64,000 nucleotides of DNA from Clostridiales bacterium (GCA_019418225.1 DYCF01000008.1:63749-127748); one strand, 5' to 3'. Counted from the first letter of the stretch, positions 34,808 to 44,993 are shown. A program made the numbers and translations. The notes: generated by a model not told the origin, from the letters alone.

Positions 34808-34923
34808 ATATAGATTTCACATGACTAAAATCTACTTGTTCGTAGTTTTTAGTCATGTGAAATCATTGAAAGAAACTTATTTAACTACATGTATATTTCA
34901 AGTTTTTAGTTGGCTTCTCTATA
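34808..34923 (+). repeat. Dispersed double-hairpin repeat, copy E
   Basis: Plus-orientation copy: ATATAGATTTCACATGACTA ... TAGTCATGTGAAATCATTGA ... TTTTTAGTTGGCTTCTCTATA. Its first hairpin has perfect arms (GATTTCACATGACTAAAA / TTTTAGTCATGTGAAATC). Confidence 0.85.
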
Positions 34924-34930
34924 ATTAAGT

Positions 34931-36196
34931 CTATATCTCTTTAATATTCTTCATGATGACGCCACTTCTTATAATAGTTGGTATAGTAGATATACTATAA
35001 CTTAAATCTTGTGGTGGAAGTTCATAACTAATTTTCTTAGTTAATACATCTAGTGCTACATTCATCATCGCTAGTGTAATATGTTCGCCCACACAACGAT
35101 GTCCCTTTGTGCTGCCGCCGCCTTGTGGCATAAAGTTATAGGCACTTTTTCTTTCTTTTTTATAACGCTCAGGATTAAATGTAAAAGGGTCTTTCCATAA
35201 ACGTTTGTCATGATTTGTACCATATAAATCTAATAAAACGAGAGTTCCTCTCTTAAACGCATAGTTTCGCCAAATAAAGTTTTTCTTTACCTTTGCCCCT
35301 ATAAATGGTGCAAAAGGATAGTAACGGCGTACTTCTTCATTAAATCGTACTTTCTCTCCTTCATCATCATCTAAGGCTATTTTCACCTTATAAGCTGGAT
35401 TTTCATAAAGCGCCACCGCAGCAAATGTGATATAAACTGCAACTGCTACAATTGGCCTTATTAAATTCAATAACTCAACTGCGGCAACCTCAGACTCTAA
35501 CAAGTTGCCTTTTTCATCCCTATAATGGCTTATCTCCTCAAGGATTGTCCCTGATTTTACAGTCACTCTATCATTCCTAATACCCTCAATGGTATCTTTC
35601 AAAGAAGATTCCAATTGATTTCTTGAAATTCTTCCTTTCCAATGCGTAACGCCTATTCTTCCAAAGCCAAAAATCATTGCCTCTAATGCATCTGCCGCCT
35701 TTTTAACTTGCTTTGCTGGCAGAGGGTCCGGTATCCCCACCCATTCACAAGCTGCCTGACATAAAACTTTCTTAGCCTCATCGAAAAGAATAATTTCCTT
35801 TTTATCAGGCCATGTCTTGATAGTCTTCTCCCATATCTTAGTGGCTAATCTAATCAGTTCTTCTTCCTGTTTCTCATTGACTAAATGAATAAAAAAGGCC
35901 TTTCTCTCCTCATGTGCCTTGCCATCTAGCCCCTGAACACCGCCTTTTCCTATTAAAGTTTCTTTGACGCGTCTAGGCATTACATTTTTTCTTTCAAAAA
36001 GGCGAGGATTATAAAACATTTTTGCGCAGACTGCACCTGTCATGCAAACTACTTTCTTGCCCATAAGCCTTGTTTGAAAAATATCTGTGGCATAATAATC
36101 TGCCCTATTTTCAATAAACAAATAGCCTTCCCTTATCAAATCCACTGTATGATCTAAACCTTTATCTTTTGGAAACTTTTTTACCATTACCATCAT
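34931..36196 (-). CDS. CYP152-family fatty-acid peroxygenase (cytochrome P450)
   Basis: Uses H2O2 directly to hydroxylate fatty acids, so it needs no reductase or O2. I start at 36196 (MMVMVKKF), 8 bases after AGGAG. 421 residues, as usual for the family. GKGGVQGLDGKAHEERK has Gln at the position (Q85 of P450BSbeta) that separates hydroxylases from OleT-type decarboxylases, which have His. LLNLIRPIVAV holds the substrate-carboxylate Arg-Pro pair. The heme ligand is in GHRCVGEH. Clostridium acetobutylicum carries a known relative (CYP152A2). Possible role: fatty-acid or peroxide detoxification, alongside the oleate hydratase 6 kb away. Confidence 0.93.
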   Translation of the reverse strand: MMVMVKKFPKDKGLDHTVDLIREGYLFIENRADYYATDIFQTRLMGKKVVCMTGAVCAKMFYNPRLFERKNVMPRRVKETLIGKGGVQGLDGKAHEERKAFFIHLVNEKQEEELIRLATKIWEKTIKTWPDKKEIILFDEAKKVLCQAACEWVGIPDPLPAKQVKKAADALEAMIFGFGRIGVTHWKGRISRNQLESSLKDTIEGIRNDRVTVKSGTILEEISHYRDEKGNLLESEVAAVELLNLIRPIVAVAVYITFAAVALYENPAYKVKIALDDDEGEKVRFNEEVRRYYPFAPFIGAKVKKNFIWRNYAFKRGTLVLLDLYGTNHDKRLWKDPFTFNPERYKKERKSAYNFMPQGGGSTKGHRCVGEHITLAMMNVALDVLTKKISYELPPQDLSYSISTIPTIIRSGVIMKNIKEI

Positions 36197-36301
36197 AAGT
36201 ATTCTCCTATTATTGTGTCTTATACTTATACTTTTCCACAATAACAGTCTAACAATTCCAATTTATTTTTGCTGGATTGGGTTCATCTATATTGATGCAC
36301 A

Positions 36302-37879
36302 TTAAAGTTGTATCGTTCTCGTTGCTATAGCTTGTCCAAAATAACTATCATGTTCTACAAAAATAATAGTTGGTTGATATTTAAGAATAGCCGTCTCTAA
36401 TTGTTCACTAAAATACGTATCCATATAATTTAATGGTTCATCAAATAAAATGATGTGATTTTCTTCAGCTAATGCACGTGCAATATTCACCTTCTTTAAC
36501 TCACCACTACTATAAGTTTCAAGCGGACGTTCTAAGAAATTTTCTGGGAGCTCGAAGTAGTCACATAACTCTAAGAATCTTTCATAAACTGGATTTGCTA
36601 TGATTCCTTCAAACCCTTCTTTTATATATCCTTTTTTCCAGGCTGGTTCTTGCGCTACCATAGCAATGTGCAAACCTTCTGCATATTCTATGGCCTTATC
36701 TGGGAGTACCCCACTTAATAACTTTAATAACGTACTTTTACCTACACCATTTTTTCCTTTTATCCATATGCGGTCTCCTGCATGCACTTCAAAATTAAAG
36801 CCTTTAATGATTTGTTTTTCACCTTCTGCGTATTTAAAGCCTAATTCTTTGATTCTTATTAAACATTTCTCTTCAATATCATTTTTCTGATGCATCACAA
36901 GGGGTTTAACTTCTTCATAATTTTGAAGTAGCTGCTTTTTCTTATCTATATTATCTTGTACCCTTGTTTCAGAGCGCTTAGCTTGCTTCATATACGTTTC
37001 TACCCCATTAGCTCTTCCGTGACTTGCAAACTGATATTTTTGCATGTTACCAAGTTCCGCCCAAGTTCTACTAGTTTTTGCACTACGCTCTAACTGGGCA
37101 ATCTCTTCTTCAAGTCTTTCCCTTGTTCTAAGTTCAAATTCTTCTTTTTTATCTTTATTATATTTCCAACTTGTATAATTTCCTTTTTCTATGGTGATAT
37201 CCTTTTTATTAATTGAAATCACATGGTCAATGACCTTATCTAAAAATGATCTATCATGCGATACCACTATAAAGCCTTTTTTCTTTTGAAGGTATGCAAT
37301 TACTGCCTCCTTACCTTCATCATCTAAATGGTTGGTTGGCTCATCTAAAAGTACAAAAGATTTCTTTCTTAAAAATAAAGTAAGTAGCATAATCCTCGTT
37401 TTTTCACCACCCGAGAGCGTCTCAAATTCTCGCTCTAACAAGGTGCTATCGAGTCCCATCTCATCCATTTCTTTGAGAATCTTACTTTCCATTTCATAAC
37501 CATCTAACTCAAGATACTGCTCCTGCAACATGGCATATTCATCAAATCTTGCTTCATCATTTTGGCTAATAATAGCTTCCATAGTATCTTCCATAGATTT
37601 CAATTTACCCACATTTTCTTTAATAACATCTCTGGTCAAAGTATAGCCACAGGTATTTTCATAAGGGAAATATTCAACCTCTACAGGTATGCCTATATTT
37701 CCTGCTGTAGGTTCTAACTCGCCCGTTAACAGTTTTAATAAAGTAGTTTTTCCTCTTCCGTTTCTCCCAATAAGGCCTAATTTCCATTCTGTTTTTATCA
37801 CCAAATTTATATTCTCATAAACAGGATTATAAAAATCCTCATAATAATAACTCATTTTATTAATTGTAATCTTTGACAT
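36302..37879 (-). CDS. ABC-F ribosomal-protection ATPase (Lsa/CplR-like)
   Basis: Two ABC domains and no membrane segments. First domain: GRNGRGKTTLLKLL, LSGGEKTR, LLDEPTNHLDD. A ~70-residue charged interdomain linker follows (LEEEIAQLERSAKTSRTW). Second domain: GKNGVGKSTLLKLL, YSSGELKKV, LFDEPLNYMD. The start MSKITINKMSYYYEDFYNP is typical of Lsa/CplR proteins that free the ribosome from lincosamides, streptogramin A and pleuromutilins. I start at ATG 37879 (AGGAGG 5 bases upstream); earlier Mets overlap the preceding gene. It is 17 bp after the CoiA-like gene. No attenuator seen. Confidence 0.9.
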   Translation of the reverse strand: MSKITINKMSYYYEDFYNPVYENINLVIKTEWKLGLIGRNGRGKTTLLKLLTGELEPTAGNIGIPVEVEYFPYENTCGYTLTRDVIKENVGKLKSMEDTMEAIISQNDEARFDEYAMLQEQYLELDGYEMESKILKEMDEMGLDSTLLEREFETLSGGEKTRIMLLTLFLRKKSFVLLDEPTNHLDDEGKEAVIAYLQKKKGFIVVSHDRSFLDKVIDHVISINKKDITIEKGNYTSWKYNKDKKEEFELRTRERLEEEIAQLERSAKTSRTWAELGNMQKYQFASHGRANGVETYMKQAKRSETRVQDNIDKKKQLLQNYEEVKPLVMHQKNDIEEKCLIRIKELGFKYAEGEKQIIKGFNFEVHAGDRIWIKGKNGVGKSTLLKLLSGVLPDKAIEYAEGLHIAMVAQEPAWKKGYIKEGFEGIIANPVYERFLELCDYFELPENFLERPLETYSSGELKKVNIARALAEENHIILFDEPLNYMDTYFSEQLETAILKYQPTIIFVEHDSYFGQAIATRTIQL

Positions 37880-37896
37880 ATAGCCTCCTAATCTGC

Positions 37897-38925
37897 TTAC
37901 AGCCATTCCCATATATTGCGCTTTTTATCGATTATGCTTAAGATATATGCTACTTCTATGTTTCTATCTTCCTCTGCCAATTCTTCAAAGTAACGGTTTT
38001 TCTCCTCTAAATATTGTATCCTATGCCTATCTGCTTCTTTTTGCATATCTATTCCTTGAATTAACCCAACATAAGGTGGCAATATCCATATTTCCATCAG
38101 CGCATACATAAATACATAAGCAAACTGGAAGTACATTTCATCAACGCCTTCTTCTATAGGCACTTGTAATACTCTATCTAGCTCACTCTTTGCCTTATTA
38201 GCTGCTTCTTTATAATGTACCATAAAAAGCTCTGTAAAATCTCCAGTTTCATTCATCTTAAGCTGAGAGATAGCAAATGTTTCTGTATAATATTTATTTT
38301 CTCCATAAGCATTAGTATAACATCTACGTATATCTAATGTTGCCTCCTCAATATCTAGATAATAAATCATGCCTTTATTAAGGGAACTACTTTCAGCCTC
38401 ATCACTCGTAAGGTTTTTAGTTTTACTTTGATATTTTTTATTTAAAAACCATAGCACACTGATTCCTTTATTTTCATAAAAATCCTGTGCAGCTTTTAAT
38501 TCTCTATAATTACGACTCTTCCCATCTAAATAAATAAAAGCTATTTGCCTTTCATTACGCCATATACGTATGGGGTTATAAGGCCATATACTTTTTCCCT
38601 CTTCAACAACTATCTTACTAGCGCCTTGCTCTAGAGCAAAATTATACAGTTTTTTCTTTGCCTCATATCTTCTTTTACCTGCTTTGGTTTTCATCTCCTG
38701 TGTAATAGGACAGTTCTCTCCAATGCGATGTCTAAAATAAGGTAGTATAATAGCCCCTGCACATAGTTCTAATACCCCGCTACATTCTGGACAAAAAAGC
38801 TTTCCTGCTTGACTTGCCTCCCTATAGGCACTACGCATTTCTTCTTTATACTGTCCATTTTTATCAATGATATCTAATATACAGATTCTCTTTCCATGTA
38901 AAATAGCTGTCATCAGTTCTGGCAT
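37897..38925 (-). CDS. CoiA-like competence/nuclease family protein
   Basis: 342 residues from ATG 38925 (TAAGGAGGAGG upstream). N-terminal zinc-ribbon-like FCPECSG (~42-48) and YFRHRIGENCPIT, followed by KTKAGKRRYEAKKKLYNFAL and a nuclease-like core IRIWRNERQIAFIYLDGKS. This fits the CoiA-like/DUF6035 group, nuclease-fold proteins implicated in DNA processing. The C-terminal ~120 residues are helical. Probably cotranscribed with the ABC-F gene; a functional link is not evident. Confidence 0.7.
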   Translation of the reverse strand: MPELMTAILHGKRICILDIIDKNGQYKEEMRSAYREASQAGKLFCPECSGVLELCAGAIILPYFRHRIGENCPITQEMKTKAGKRRYEAKKKLYNFALEQGASKIVVEEGKSIWPYNPIRIWRNERQIAFIYLDGKSRNYRELKAAQDFYENKGISVLWFLNKKYQSKTKNLTSDEAESSSLNKGMIYYLDIEEATLDIRRCYTNAYGENKYYTETFAISQLKMNETGDFTELFMVHYKEAANKAKSELDRVLQVPIEEGVDEMYFQFAYVFMYALMEIWILPPYVGLIQGIDMQKEADRHRIQYLEEKNRYFEELAEEDRNIEVAYILSIIDKKRNIWEWL

Positions 38926-39034
38926 ATTATCCTCCTCCTTATCTTCCCTTATGTTTTCTACAAGCACGTGACTAGCATCACATTCTCAAGAATAAGAAAG
39001 TTAAAAATTAGACTTTCCTGCCCTTCAAAAATAA

Positions 39035-39078
39035 AATCCTAGAACATATTTTTTCTTACATAATTATGTTCTAGGATT
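39035..39078 (-). terminator. Terminator upstream of the CoiA-like gene (after the sensor kinase)
   Basis: AATCCTAGAACATA / TATGTTCTAGGATT, perfect 14-bp arms. The minus strand continues TTATTTTTG. Confidence 0.8.
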
Positions 39079-39230
39079 AGTATATCCTAATTGTATTATT
39101 TTTCTAATTAATTTTTCTTTTAAACATAGCATTTTCTTAACCTATGTAAAACTTAATATGAGTCTCAAGGATTTTAACCTAGAAATTAAAACAAGAGAAA
39201 AGAGCAATCCATCCAACCAGTATTTTCTCC

Positions 39231-41384
39231 CTACCTACTGCAAGGAATACTTACTTCTACCTTAAATAAATCCCCATCCAAATGAATACTAAGCTTGCCA
39301 TGTTGCAATTGTGTTAAGCTTTGAGCAATTGCAAGTCCAAGGCCTGAACCTTCTGTTGTCCTAGAGTCATCCCCTCTTACAAAACGTTCTGTTAATTCAC
39401 TGGCATCTAAAAGATTTAATGATTCTTTAGAGATATTTTTAATAATAAGCTTACCATATTCACCATCTTGTCTTACTTCAATATAGACTCTAGTATATGA
39501 CATAGCATACTTGCTCACATTGGACAATAGATTTTCAATGATACGCCACATATGTCTCCCATCTGCTAAAATACTAACTTCCTCTAATGGTTTCACAACA
39601 ACTTCTAAATGACCTTCTGCTAATCTGTCACTATATTCTCCCATTGCTTGTAAAACTAATTCATTAAGTTTTAGCACTTGTAAATCAGACTTAAGATTTC
39701 CTGTAGCTGCCTTTGAAGCTTCTACTAAATCTTCAACTAATTGTTTCAATCTATTGCTTCGCTCTGCAAGGACTTCTATATATTCTTGCGCCACTTTATT
39801 TTCTATTTCTTCATCCTTTAATAAATCGATATAACTAATAATAGAAGTAAGTGGTGTCTTAAGATCATGCGAAACATTCGTAATTAATTCAGTTTTTAAA
39901 CGTTCGCTTTTTAAAGATTTTTCTACGGACTCTTCTAAACCTTGTCCTATATTATTTAGATTGCTTGCCATACGTGCCATAATCGGTAGGGTATGTGTTA
40001 ATTCTACTTTTGCCTCAAGGTCACCGCCAGCTATTTCTTGACTTGTCTTAGCTATTTCTACATAATCAATGGTTAATTTAATGATTCCTAAAAAGGCTCC
40101 AGCTAACATTATCATAATCACTATCCATAATATTAAGCTTAAAATTGGACTAGTGCCTACCACCATAAGGAATACTAGAAATCCAATAATGAGTACATAT
40201 ACAGCACCACCGCCAATAACCCAGCCTACCATGTTATCTTCCTTAATAGCATTTGCCATATTTTGCATAAGACGAATGCATAACCAATTTTGCTTTGCAC
40301 TCTTATTTTTCACATGTCTTATGAAACTTGTGATTGGTACTAATGCAATGCCTAGTCCTAAGGTTAACATGATATAAATAATAAGGAATGACATACCATA
40401 CGTTTCTAAATCAAAATATACACTTCTACAAGTTATCATAATATAGGATATTCTGCCAAATAGACTAATCCATAATATCACCGCTACTAATGCTAATACA
40501 CCTTGGATTTCAAAAGATACCTTATCTACTTGCTTCATTACAATTTTCTCTGTACTTTGAGGTGTTTTACCTATAACTTTAAGTCCATAAAGAGAAATAA
40601 GCAGTATGAAAAGCGCACCGATTATCACTTGAGGAATAGCAATTTCCTTTGCTGCCACTAATTGCATATCTTTCGTCTTTTGTGTATAGAAAATATCACC
40701 TGGTACAAATGTATCTGCTAATGTGACATAGATTTCGTAATCATATTGCTCTACAAAGGCTTTCCCATTATAGTAATTTTGAAATTGTCCCTCGTTCCAC
40801 ATATTATTGCCTTCATAGAGAGCTAGAGTTGCACCATTTCCCTTGATATAAAGAGGTTTGCTTGTAAGCATATTTATTATCTCTTCTTGATTTTTGCCAC
40901 TATATGACTCAAGGTTCGTAATCACTTCATTTGTATTCTTATTGACTGCAAAATAAAGGACATTGGGACTGGCTAACGCCTCTTCTATTTTTGCCTTATA
41001 TTGTTTACGGTCAGCTAAAATCCCTTCTTTAGCACGTTCCTCTATCGCTGTGACTTCTTGTTCTGTGCCATCTAGTATTGCCTTCTCCTTGCTTGTACGT
41101 AATGCTTCAGAGTCTTGAATATACTTATCAACTTCCTCTTCTGTAATCTGCGTCTTATCAAATATATTTTCACCAGTATAGCGTACAATCCAGTCTCTTA
41201 CATAACCAGCCTTAGTAATAAGTTCATTTTGAATGTTCCAATTCTCATAATAAGGAGACTGATATCTTGTTTCCTCGAGTATCAGACTACCTTGAAATAC
41301 TAATAATACTGCTATACTTAATAATATACATGCTACTGCTTTTGTTATGCTGCTATATTTAATTCTTTTCCACCAGGTAACCAC
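39231..41384 (-). CDS. Sensor histidine kinase, multi-span
   Basis: 717 residues. First helix (~14-32), a ~220-residue extracellular domain, then six or so further helices (~250-440), a HAMP-like segment, HisKA with LITNVSHDLKTPLTSIISYI (phospho-His ~500) and HATPase (IENLLSNVSKYAMS, EGSGLGLAIAQSL). Begins at GTG and overlaps the end of the regulator gene by 26 bp. No transporter or other obvious target lies beside the pair; the signal is unknown. Confidence 0.92.
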   Translation of the reverse strand: MVTWWKRIKYSSITKAVACILLSIAVLLVFQGSLILEETRYQSPYYENWNIQNELITKAGYVRDWIVRYTGENIFDKTQITEEEVDKYIQDSEALRTSKEKAILDGTEQEVTAIEERAKEGILADRKQYKAKIEEALASPNVLYFAVNKNTNEVITNLESYSGKNQEEIINMLTSKPLYIKGNGATLALYEGNNMWNEGQFQNYYNGKAFVEQYDYEIYVTLADTFVPGDIFYTQKTKDMQLVAAKEIAIPQVIIGALFILLISLYGLKVIGKTPQSTEKIVMKQVDKVSFEIQGVLALVAVILWISLFGRISYIMITCRSVYFDLETYGMSFLIIYIMLTLGLGIALVPITSFIRHVKNKSAKQNWLCIRLMQNMANAIKEDNMVGWVIGGGAVYVLIIGFLVFLMVVGTSPILSLILWIVIMIMLAGAFLGIIKLTIDYVEIAKTSQEIAGGDLEAKVELTHTLPIMARMASNLNNIGQGLEESVEKSLKSERLKTELITNVSHDLKTPLTSIISYIDLLKDEEIENKVAQEYIEVLAERSNRLKQLVEDLVEASKAATGNLKSDLQVLKLNELVLQAMGEYSDRLAEGHLEVVVKPLEEVSILADGRHMWRIIENLLSNVSKYAMSYTRVYIEVRQDGEYGKLIIKNISKESLNLLDASELTERFVRGDDSRTTEGSGLGLAIAQSLTQLQHGKLSIHLDGDLFKVEVSIPCSR

Positions 41385-42051
41385 TACCCCACACCACCTT
41401 TATATATTTTGGTTCTTTAGGGTTAATCTCGATTTTTTCTCTAAGCCTTCTAATATGTACAGCCACTGTATTTTCTGCTGCATAAGCCTCTTCCTGCCAT
41501 ACATTTTCATAAATCTGGGTGATAGAAAGTACCTGTCCCATATTTTGCATAAGATAAACTAAAATCTTATACTCTGTCGGTGTTAGCTTCACAACTTCAC
41601 CATCTAACCACACTGTATTTTTATGAATATCCACACAAAGACCGCCTGTTACAAGCAGTTTTTCTTGGGCGACCATACTTCCAAGTACAGTATAACGTCT
41701 GAGATGAGATTTCACCCTAGCTAGTAACTCCAATGTATTAAAAGGTTTTGTTAGATAATCATCTGCCCCAAAATTAAGCCCCGCTATCTTATCTGTATCC
41801 TCACTTTTAGCAGATAAAATAATGATTGGAATATTTTTTTCCTGTCTAATGCGAAGTGTGGTAGATAGTCCATCTAACTTGGGCATCATGACATCTAGTA
41901 GGATTAAATGTATTTCTTCCTTCTCCACTACTTCTAGTGCTTCTATACCATTATAAGCTTTGATTACCTTATATCCTTCTTTTTGTAAGTGAAGTGCAAT
42001 ACCATTTACAATCGTCTTATCATCATCACAAACTAATATTGTATAGGACAT
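41359..42051 (-). CDS. Response regulator, OmpR family
   Basis: Partner of the kinase at 39231. 230 residues from ATG 42051 (MSYTILVCDDD), after AAAGGAGG. Receiver with DDD pocket, LILLDVMMPK (phospho-Asp), ILSAKSED, LTKPF; winged helix ending KVVWGSGYLV. Ten extra in-frame upstream codons are not needed. Confidence 0.94.
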   Translation of the reverse strand: MSYTILVCDDDKTIVNGIALHLQKEGYKVIKAYNGIEALEVVEKEEIHLILLDVMMPKLDGLSTTLRIRQEKNIPIIILSAKSEDTDKIAGLNFGADDYLTKPFNTLELLARVKSHLRRYTVLGSMVAQEKLLVTGGLCVDIHKNTVWLDGEVVKLTPTEYKILVYLMQNMGQVLSITQIYENVWQEEAYAAENTVAVHIRRLREKIEINPKEPKYIKVVWGSGYLVEKN

Positions 42052-42154
42052 GCCTTTTCCTCCTTTGTCACATACTCTCATAGGCTTATTATATACGAGA
42101 TTCCCTTATTTGTTGTAAGTTTATTATATCCATCAAATCTTACAAATTACCTTA

Positions 42155-42276
42155 TAAAATTCTTACAATTTCTTAAGAATCACCGCACAGGATTATCAAA
42201 AACTAAATTCAAAGACTTAGGTATTCATTGTGACTCTTCAACACCTGAAAACGAACTATTAGATATGGTTAAATAA
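42155..42276 (+). pseudogene. Possible 3' remnant of a lost plus-strand gene
   Basis: Frame ...FLQFLKNHRTGLSKTKFKDLG..., ending STPENELLDMVK with TAA at 42274-42276, has coding-like composition but no start or ribosome site. It lies in the 285-bp gap between two minus-strand genes. Confidence 0.3.
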
Positions 42277-42296
42277 ATACACATATTTTAGTCAAA

Positions 42297-42336
42297 ATAA
42301 AAGTAGAGAGCATTTTTCAGCTCTCTACTTTTATTT
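42297..42336. terminator. Terminator after oleate hydratase
   Basis: AAAAGTAGAGAGC / GCTCTCTACTTTT stem with A and T runs; bidirectional. Confidence 0.88.
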
Positions 42337-44325
42337 TTAAATCATTCCGTCTCTGATTATACCGTGGTCTCTTAAAACTTTCTCAATCACAGTTCCTTTT
42401 AATTTCTTAAGTAGTGGTTTCTTTAATGCATTAAGTGGTCCTGGAAGTTCAATTTCAAGAGGAGACTTACCATCCATTAATTTTACGCTACTATCAAGTA
42501 ATTCTCTAATATCATATACACTGCCCCAAACTTCTGGAACCCCGCGGTCAACCCCTAGTAATCCGTAAACTGCTTCCATAGCTGTACGCACAGAATACTC
42601 AGTTGTAAAGATTGTGTCTCTTGGTGTTTCAGCAAACTGACCTAAGAATGCAAAGTTTACACAGCCATCTGGAATGACATCTGGTCTATCCCCTTTTGCT
42701 CTTGGCATAAAGAATGCTGTAATATATGGCATCATTGTTGGTACACAGACTGCATGATTTTCAGCGAGGTCATCAATTTCATTTACTGGAACACCCATAT
42801 GGTATAACCATTCTGCTGTGATTTCTTTACCAGTACATTCTTTCATTGGTTTCTTAATGTAGTCACCTGGTACATCAGTAAATAAGCTGTATACCCATAC
42901 ACAAACTTCATCTTTCTTCTGGTCTTTGAATTGACCTTGTCTATTGATTGTCCAGCTTAATAACCAGCTAGAATCTTGACAACTTACGATACCGCCAGTA
43001 ACAACGCGTCCACTTCTTGGGTCTCTCTTACATATTTTTTCAATATAAGAGATGATTCTATCATCAGAAGTTGTAACTGTTGCAGATTCCCAGTTTGTTT
43101 TTTCAATATCAGAGCAGAATTTTTCTGGATGTCCAAAAGCTTCATCTTGAGCCGCAATGTTTTTCCATAAATTCCAGCAACCACTTGTACGCACTTCTGC
43201 ATTGCCAACTGGCGCATGGTTTTGATCCCCATAGATAGTTCCTTCTGTACAACTTCCATTTGTTACAAACACAAGGTCATTTTCTGTAAGCATAATTGAT
43301 TGCTCTTCCCCGTTAACCTTACATTGGATCTTTTTAGCAATTTTCTTATCACATACAAAGTCAAATAATACATTAGTTACTTCAGTATTGAATTGGAACT
43401 TCACGCCTGCTGCTTCTAAATATTTTTGCATTGGTAAAATCAAAGAGTCATATTGATTGTACTTTGTGAATTTTAATGCAGAGAAATCAGGTAATCCGCC
43501 GATATGATGAATAAATCTTTGGAAGTAAAGTTTCATCTCAAGTGCACTATGCCAGTTTTCAAAGGCAAACATTGTTCTCCAATATAACCAGAAAGTAGAA
43601 TTAAATACTTCTTCATCAAATACATCTTCGATAGTCTTATCATAAAGGTCTTCATCTTTTGTGAAGAATAATTTCATGATTTGCATACAGCCTTTTTGGC
43701 TTAAATTGAATTTGCCATCAGTATGTGCATCTTCTCCTCTTTTATGTGTTGCACGACATAATGAGTAGTTTGGATCATGTTTATTTAACCAATAATATTC
43801 ATCAAGTACAGAAACTCCAGGTGTCTCAATAGATGGGATGCTACGGAATAAATCCCATAAACATTCGAAATGGTCTTCCATTTCTCTACCACCACGCATT
43901 ACATATCCTCTTGTTGGATCATTAATACCATCACAAGCACCACCGGCAATATCCATAGCCTCTAAAATGTGAATATTTTCACCTTTCATTTGACCATCTC
44001 TTACAAGGAAACAAGCTGCTGCTAATGCACCAAGTCCACTCCCTACAATATAAGCAGATTTGTCATCTACGCCTGCTGGTTTCTCTGGGCGCGCGAATGC
44101 TTCATAGTTCCCTTTAGAATAATAGATTCCTTTACTATTCTTTACATTCTTACCAATCTCCGTATTACGATATTCTGCAAGCTCTTTGGCTCTTTTTTCT
44201 TTTGCCTCTTGTCTTGCACTTCCTTCTTGTTTTTCCTTATTTTTTTTATTCTTTGCTATTACTGTTATTCCTGCTCCAGCTGCTAATAATGAAGCTGCAC
44301 CTATCTTTACTATTTTTTTGTTCAT
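42337..44325 (-). CDS. ohyA: Oleate hydratase (FAD-dependent)
   Basis: Adds water across the cis-9 double bond of oleate/linoleate to give 10-hydroxy acids; formerly called myosin-cross-reactive antigen. 662 residues. N-terminal hydrophobic segment (~8-24) and basic stretch, then the Rossmann FAD motif YIVGSGLGALAAACFLVRDG (~90-109), EAMDIAGGACDG, TRGYVMRGGREMEDHFE and the conserved C-terminal FAFLGQFAETPRDTIFTTEY. The N-terminal anchor with KNKKNKEKQ is a variant on the usual soluble start. It overlaps the DUF308 gene by 4 bp, and a TetR gene lies upstream. Probably detoxifies host- or plant-derived unsaturated fatty acids. Confidence 0.95.
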   Translation of the reverse strand: MNKKIVKIGAASLLAAGAGITVIAKNKKNKEKQEGSARQEAKEKRAKELAEYRNTEIGKNVKNSKGIYYSKGNYEAFARPEKPAGVDDKSAYIVGSGLGALAAACFLVRDGQMKGENIHILEAMDIAGGACDGINDPTRGYVMRGGREMEDHFECLWDLFRSIPSIETPGVSVLDEYYWLNKHDPNYSLCRATHKRGEDAHTDGKFNLSQKGCMQIMKLFFTKDEDLYDKTIEDVFDEEVFNSTFWLYWRTMFAFENWHSALEMKLYFQRFIHHIGGLPDFSALKFTKYNQYDSLILPMQKYLEAAGVKFQFNTEVTNVLFDFVCDKKIAKKIQCKVNGEEQSIMLTENDLVFVTNGSCTEGTIYGDQNHAPVGNAEVRTSGCWNLWKNIAAQDEAFGHPEKFCSDIEKTNWESATVTTSDDRIISYIEKICKRDPRSGRVVTGGIVSCQDSSWLLSWTINRQGQFKDQKKDEVCVWVYSLFTDVPGDYIKKPMKECTGKEITAEWLYHMGVPVNEIDDLAENHAVCVPTMMPYITAFFMPRAKGDRPDVIPDGCVNFAFLGQFAETPRDTIFTTEYSVRTAMEAVYGLLGVDRGVPEVWGSVYDIRELLDSSVKLMDGKSPLEIELPGPLNALKKPLLKKLKGTVIEKVLRDHGIIRDGMI

Positions 44326-44870
44326 ATATCATTTCTCCTTATGATTTTTACTGTATTTTGTATTACCCATAAATTTAATAATCCATGGAAACATAAATTC
44401 ATTCCGATGAGTCTAATCATAGCTTCTGTTGTTTCCCATTGCATGGTAATAAGCAAGATTCCAACGATTATTACTACCAATGATAGACCTAAAATAATCC
44501 ACCATTTCTGAATGCCAAATCGTTTTGCCTCAATAGCTGTTTGAACCTTTAGTGTTGCATCAATCAGAATAAAGATTCCGATAAAAGCAGAAGTAGCCTC
44601 AACTAAACATTCTGCCCGAAGTAACATAACCAAGCCGATGACCATAGCTACAATACCTAGGCCCAAGTCAAACTGAAAGGCTAGCTGAAACATATCTTTT
44701 GTAAAGTAACTTACTATTCTTATCATTCCACAAATCAAAAAAGTCATACCAACCAGCTTGCAGATAAAACCTGATGTTATCTTTGGCCCAGATAATAATG
44801 CTAGTCCAAGAATAATAAGACCTGCTGTAAGACCGCTATATACAGTCTTTATTAGCTTCAGCTGTCTCAT
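44322..44870 (-). CDS. DUF308/HdeD-like membrane protein
   Basis: 182 residues with six hydrophobic helices in three hairpins, as in the HdeD/DUF308 family. Its last codons overlap ohyA by 4 bp, so the two are cotranslated. Being paired with a fatty-acid enzyme, it may help membranes tolerate fatty acids (inference). Confidence 0.85.
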   Translation of the reverse strand: MRQLKLIKTVYSGLTAGLIILGLALLSGPKITSGFICKLVGMTFLICGMIRIVSYFTKDMFQLAFQFDLGLGIVAMVIGLVMLLRAECLVEATSAFIGIFILIDATLKVQTAIEAKRFGIQKWWIILGLSLVVIIVGILLITMQWETTEAMIRLIGMNLCFHGLLNLWVIQNTVKIIRRNDI

Positions 44871-44933
44871 CTTGCTTCACTTCCTTTCTGCATATCTTTA
44901 TCATAGTTGATAGTGTTTTATTTAGATATAGTC

Positions 44934-44970
44934 AAAAAAAAAGTTGTGTCTAAAAATTAGACACAACTTT
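44934..44970 (-). terminator. Terminator between TetR and DUF308-ohyA
   Basis: AAGTTGTGTCTAA / TTAGACACAACTT hairpin followed on the minus strand by nine T. The sequence TTGACT just after could be the -35 of the DUF308-ohyA promoter. Confidence 0.85.
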
Positions 44971-44993
44971 TGATTTGTCTAAATCTCCTGTTG

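Noticed and set aside
42984..43259. 91-codon minus-strand frame inside ohyA
   Set aside because: Wholly within ohyA in another frame; ohyA motifs continue through the region.
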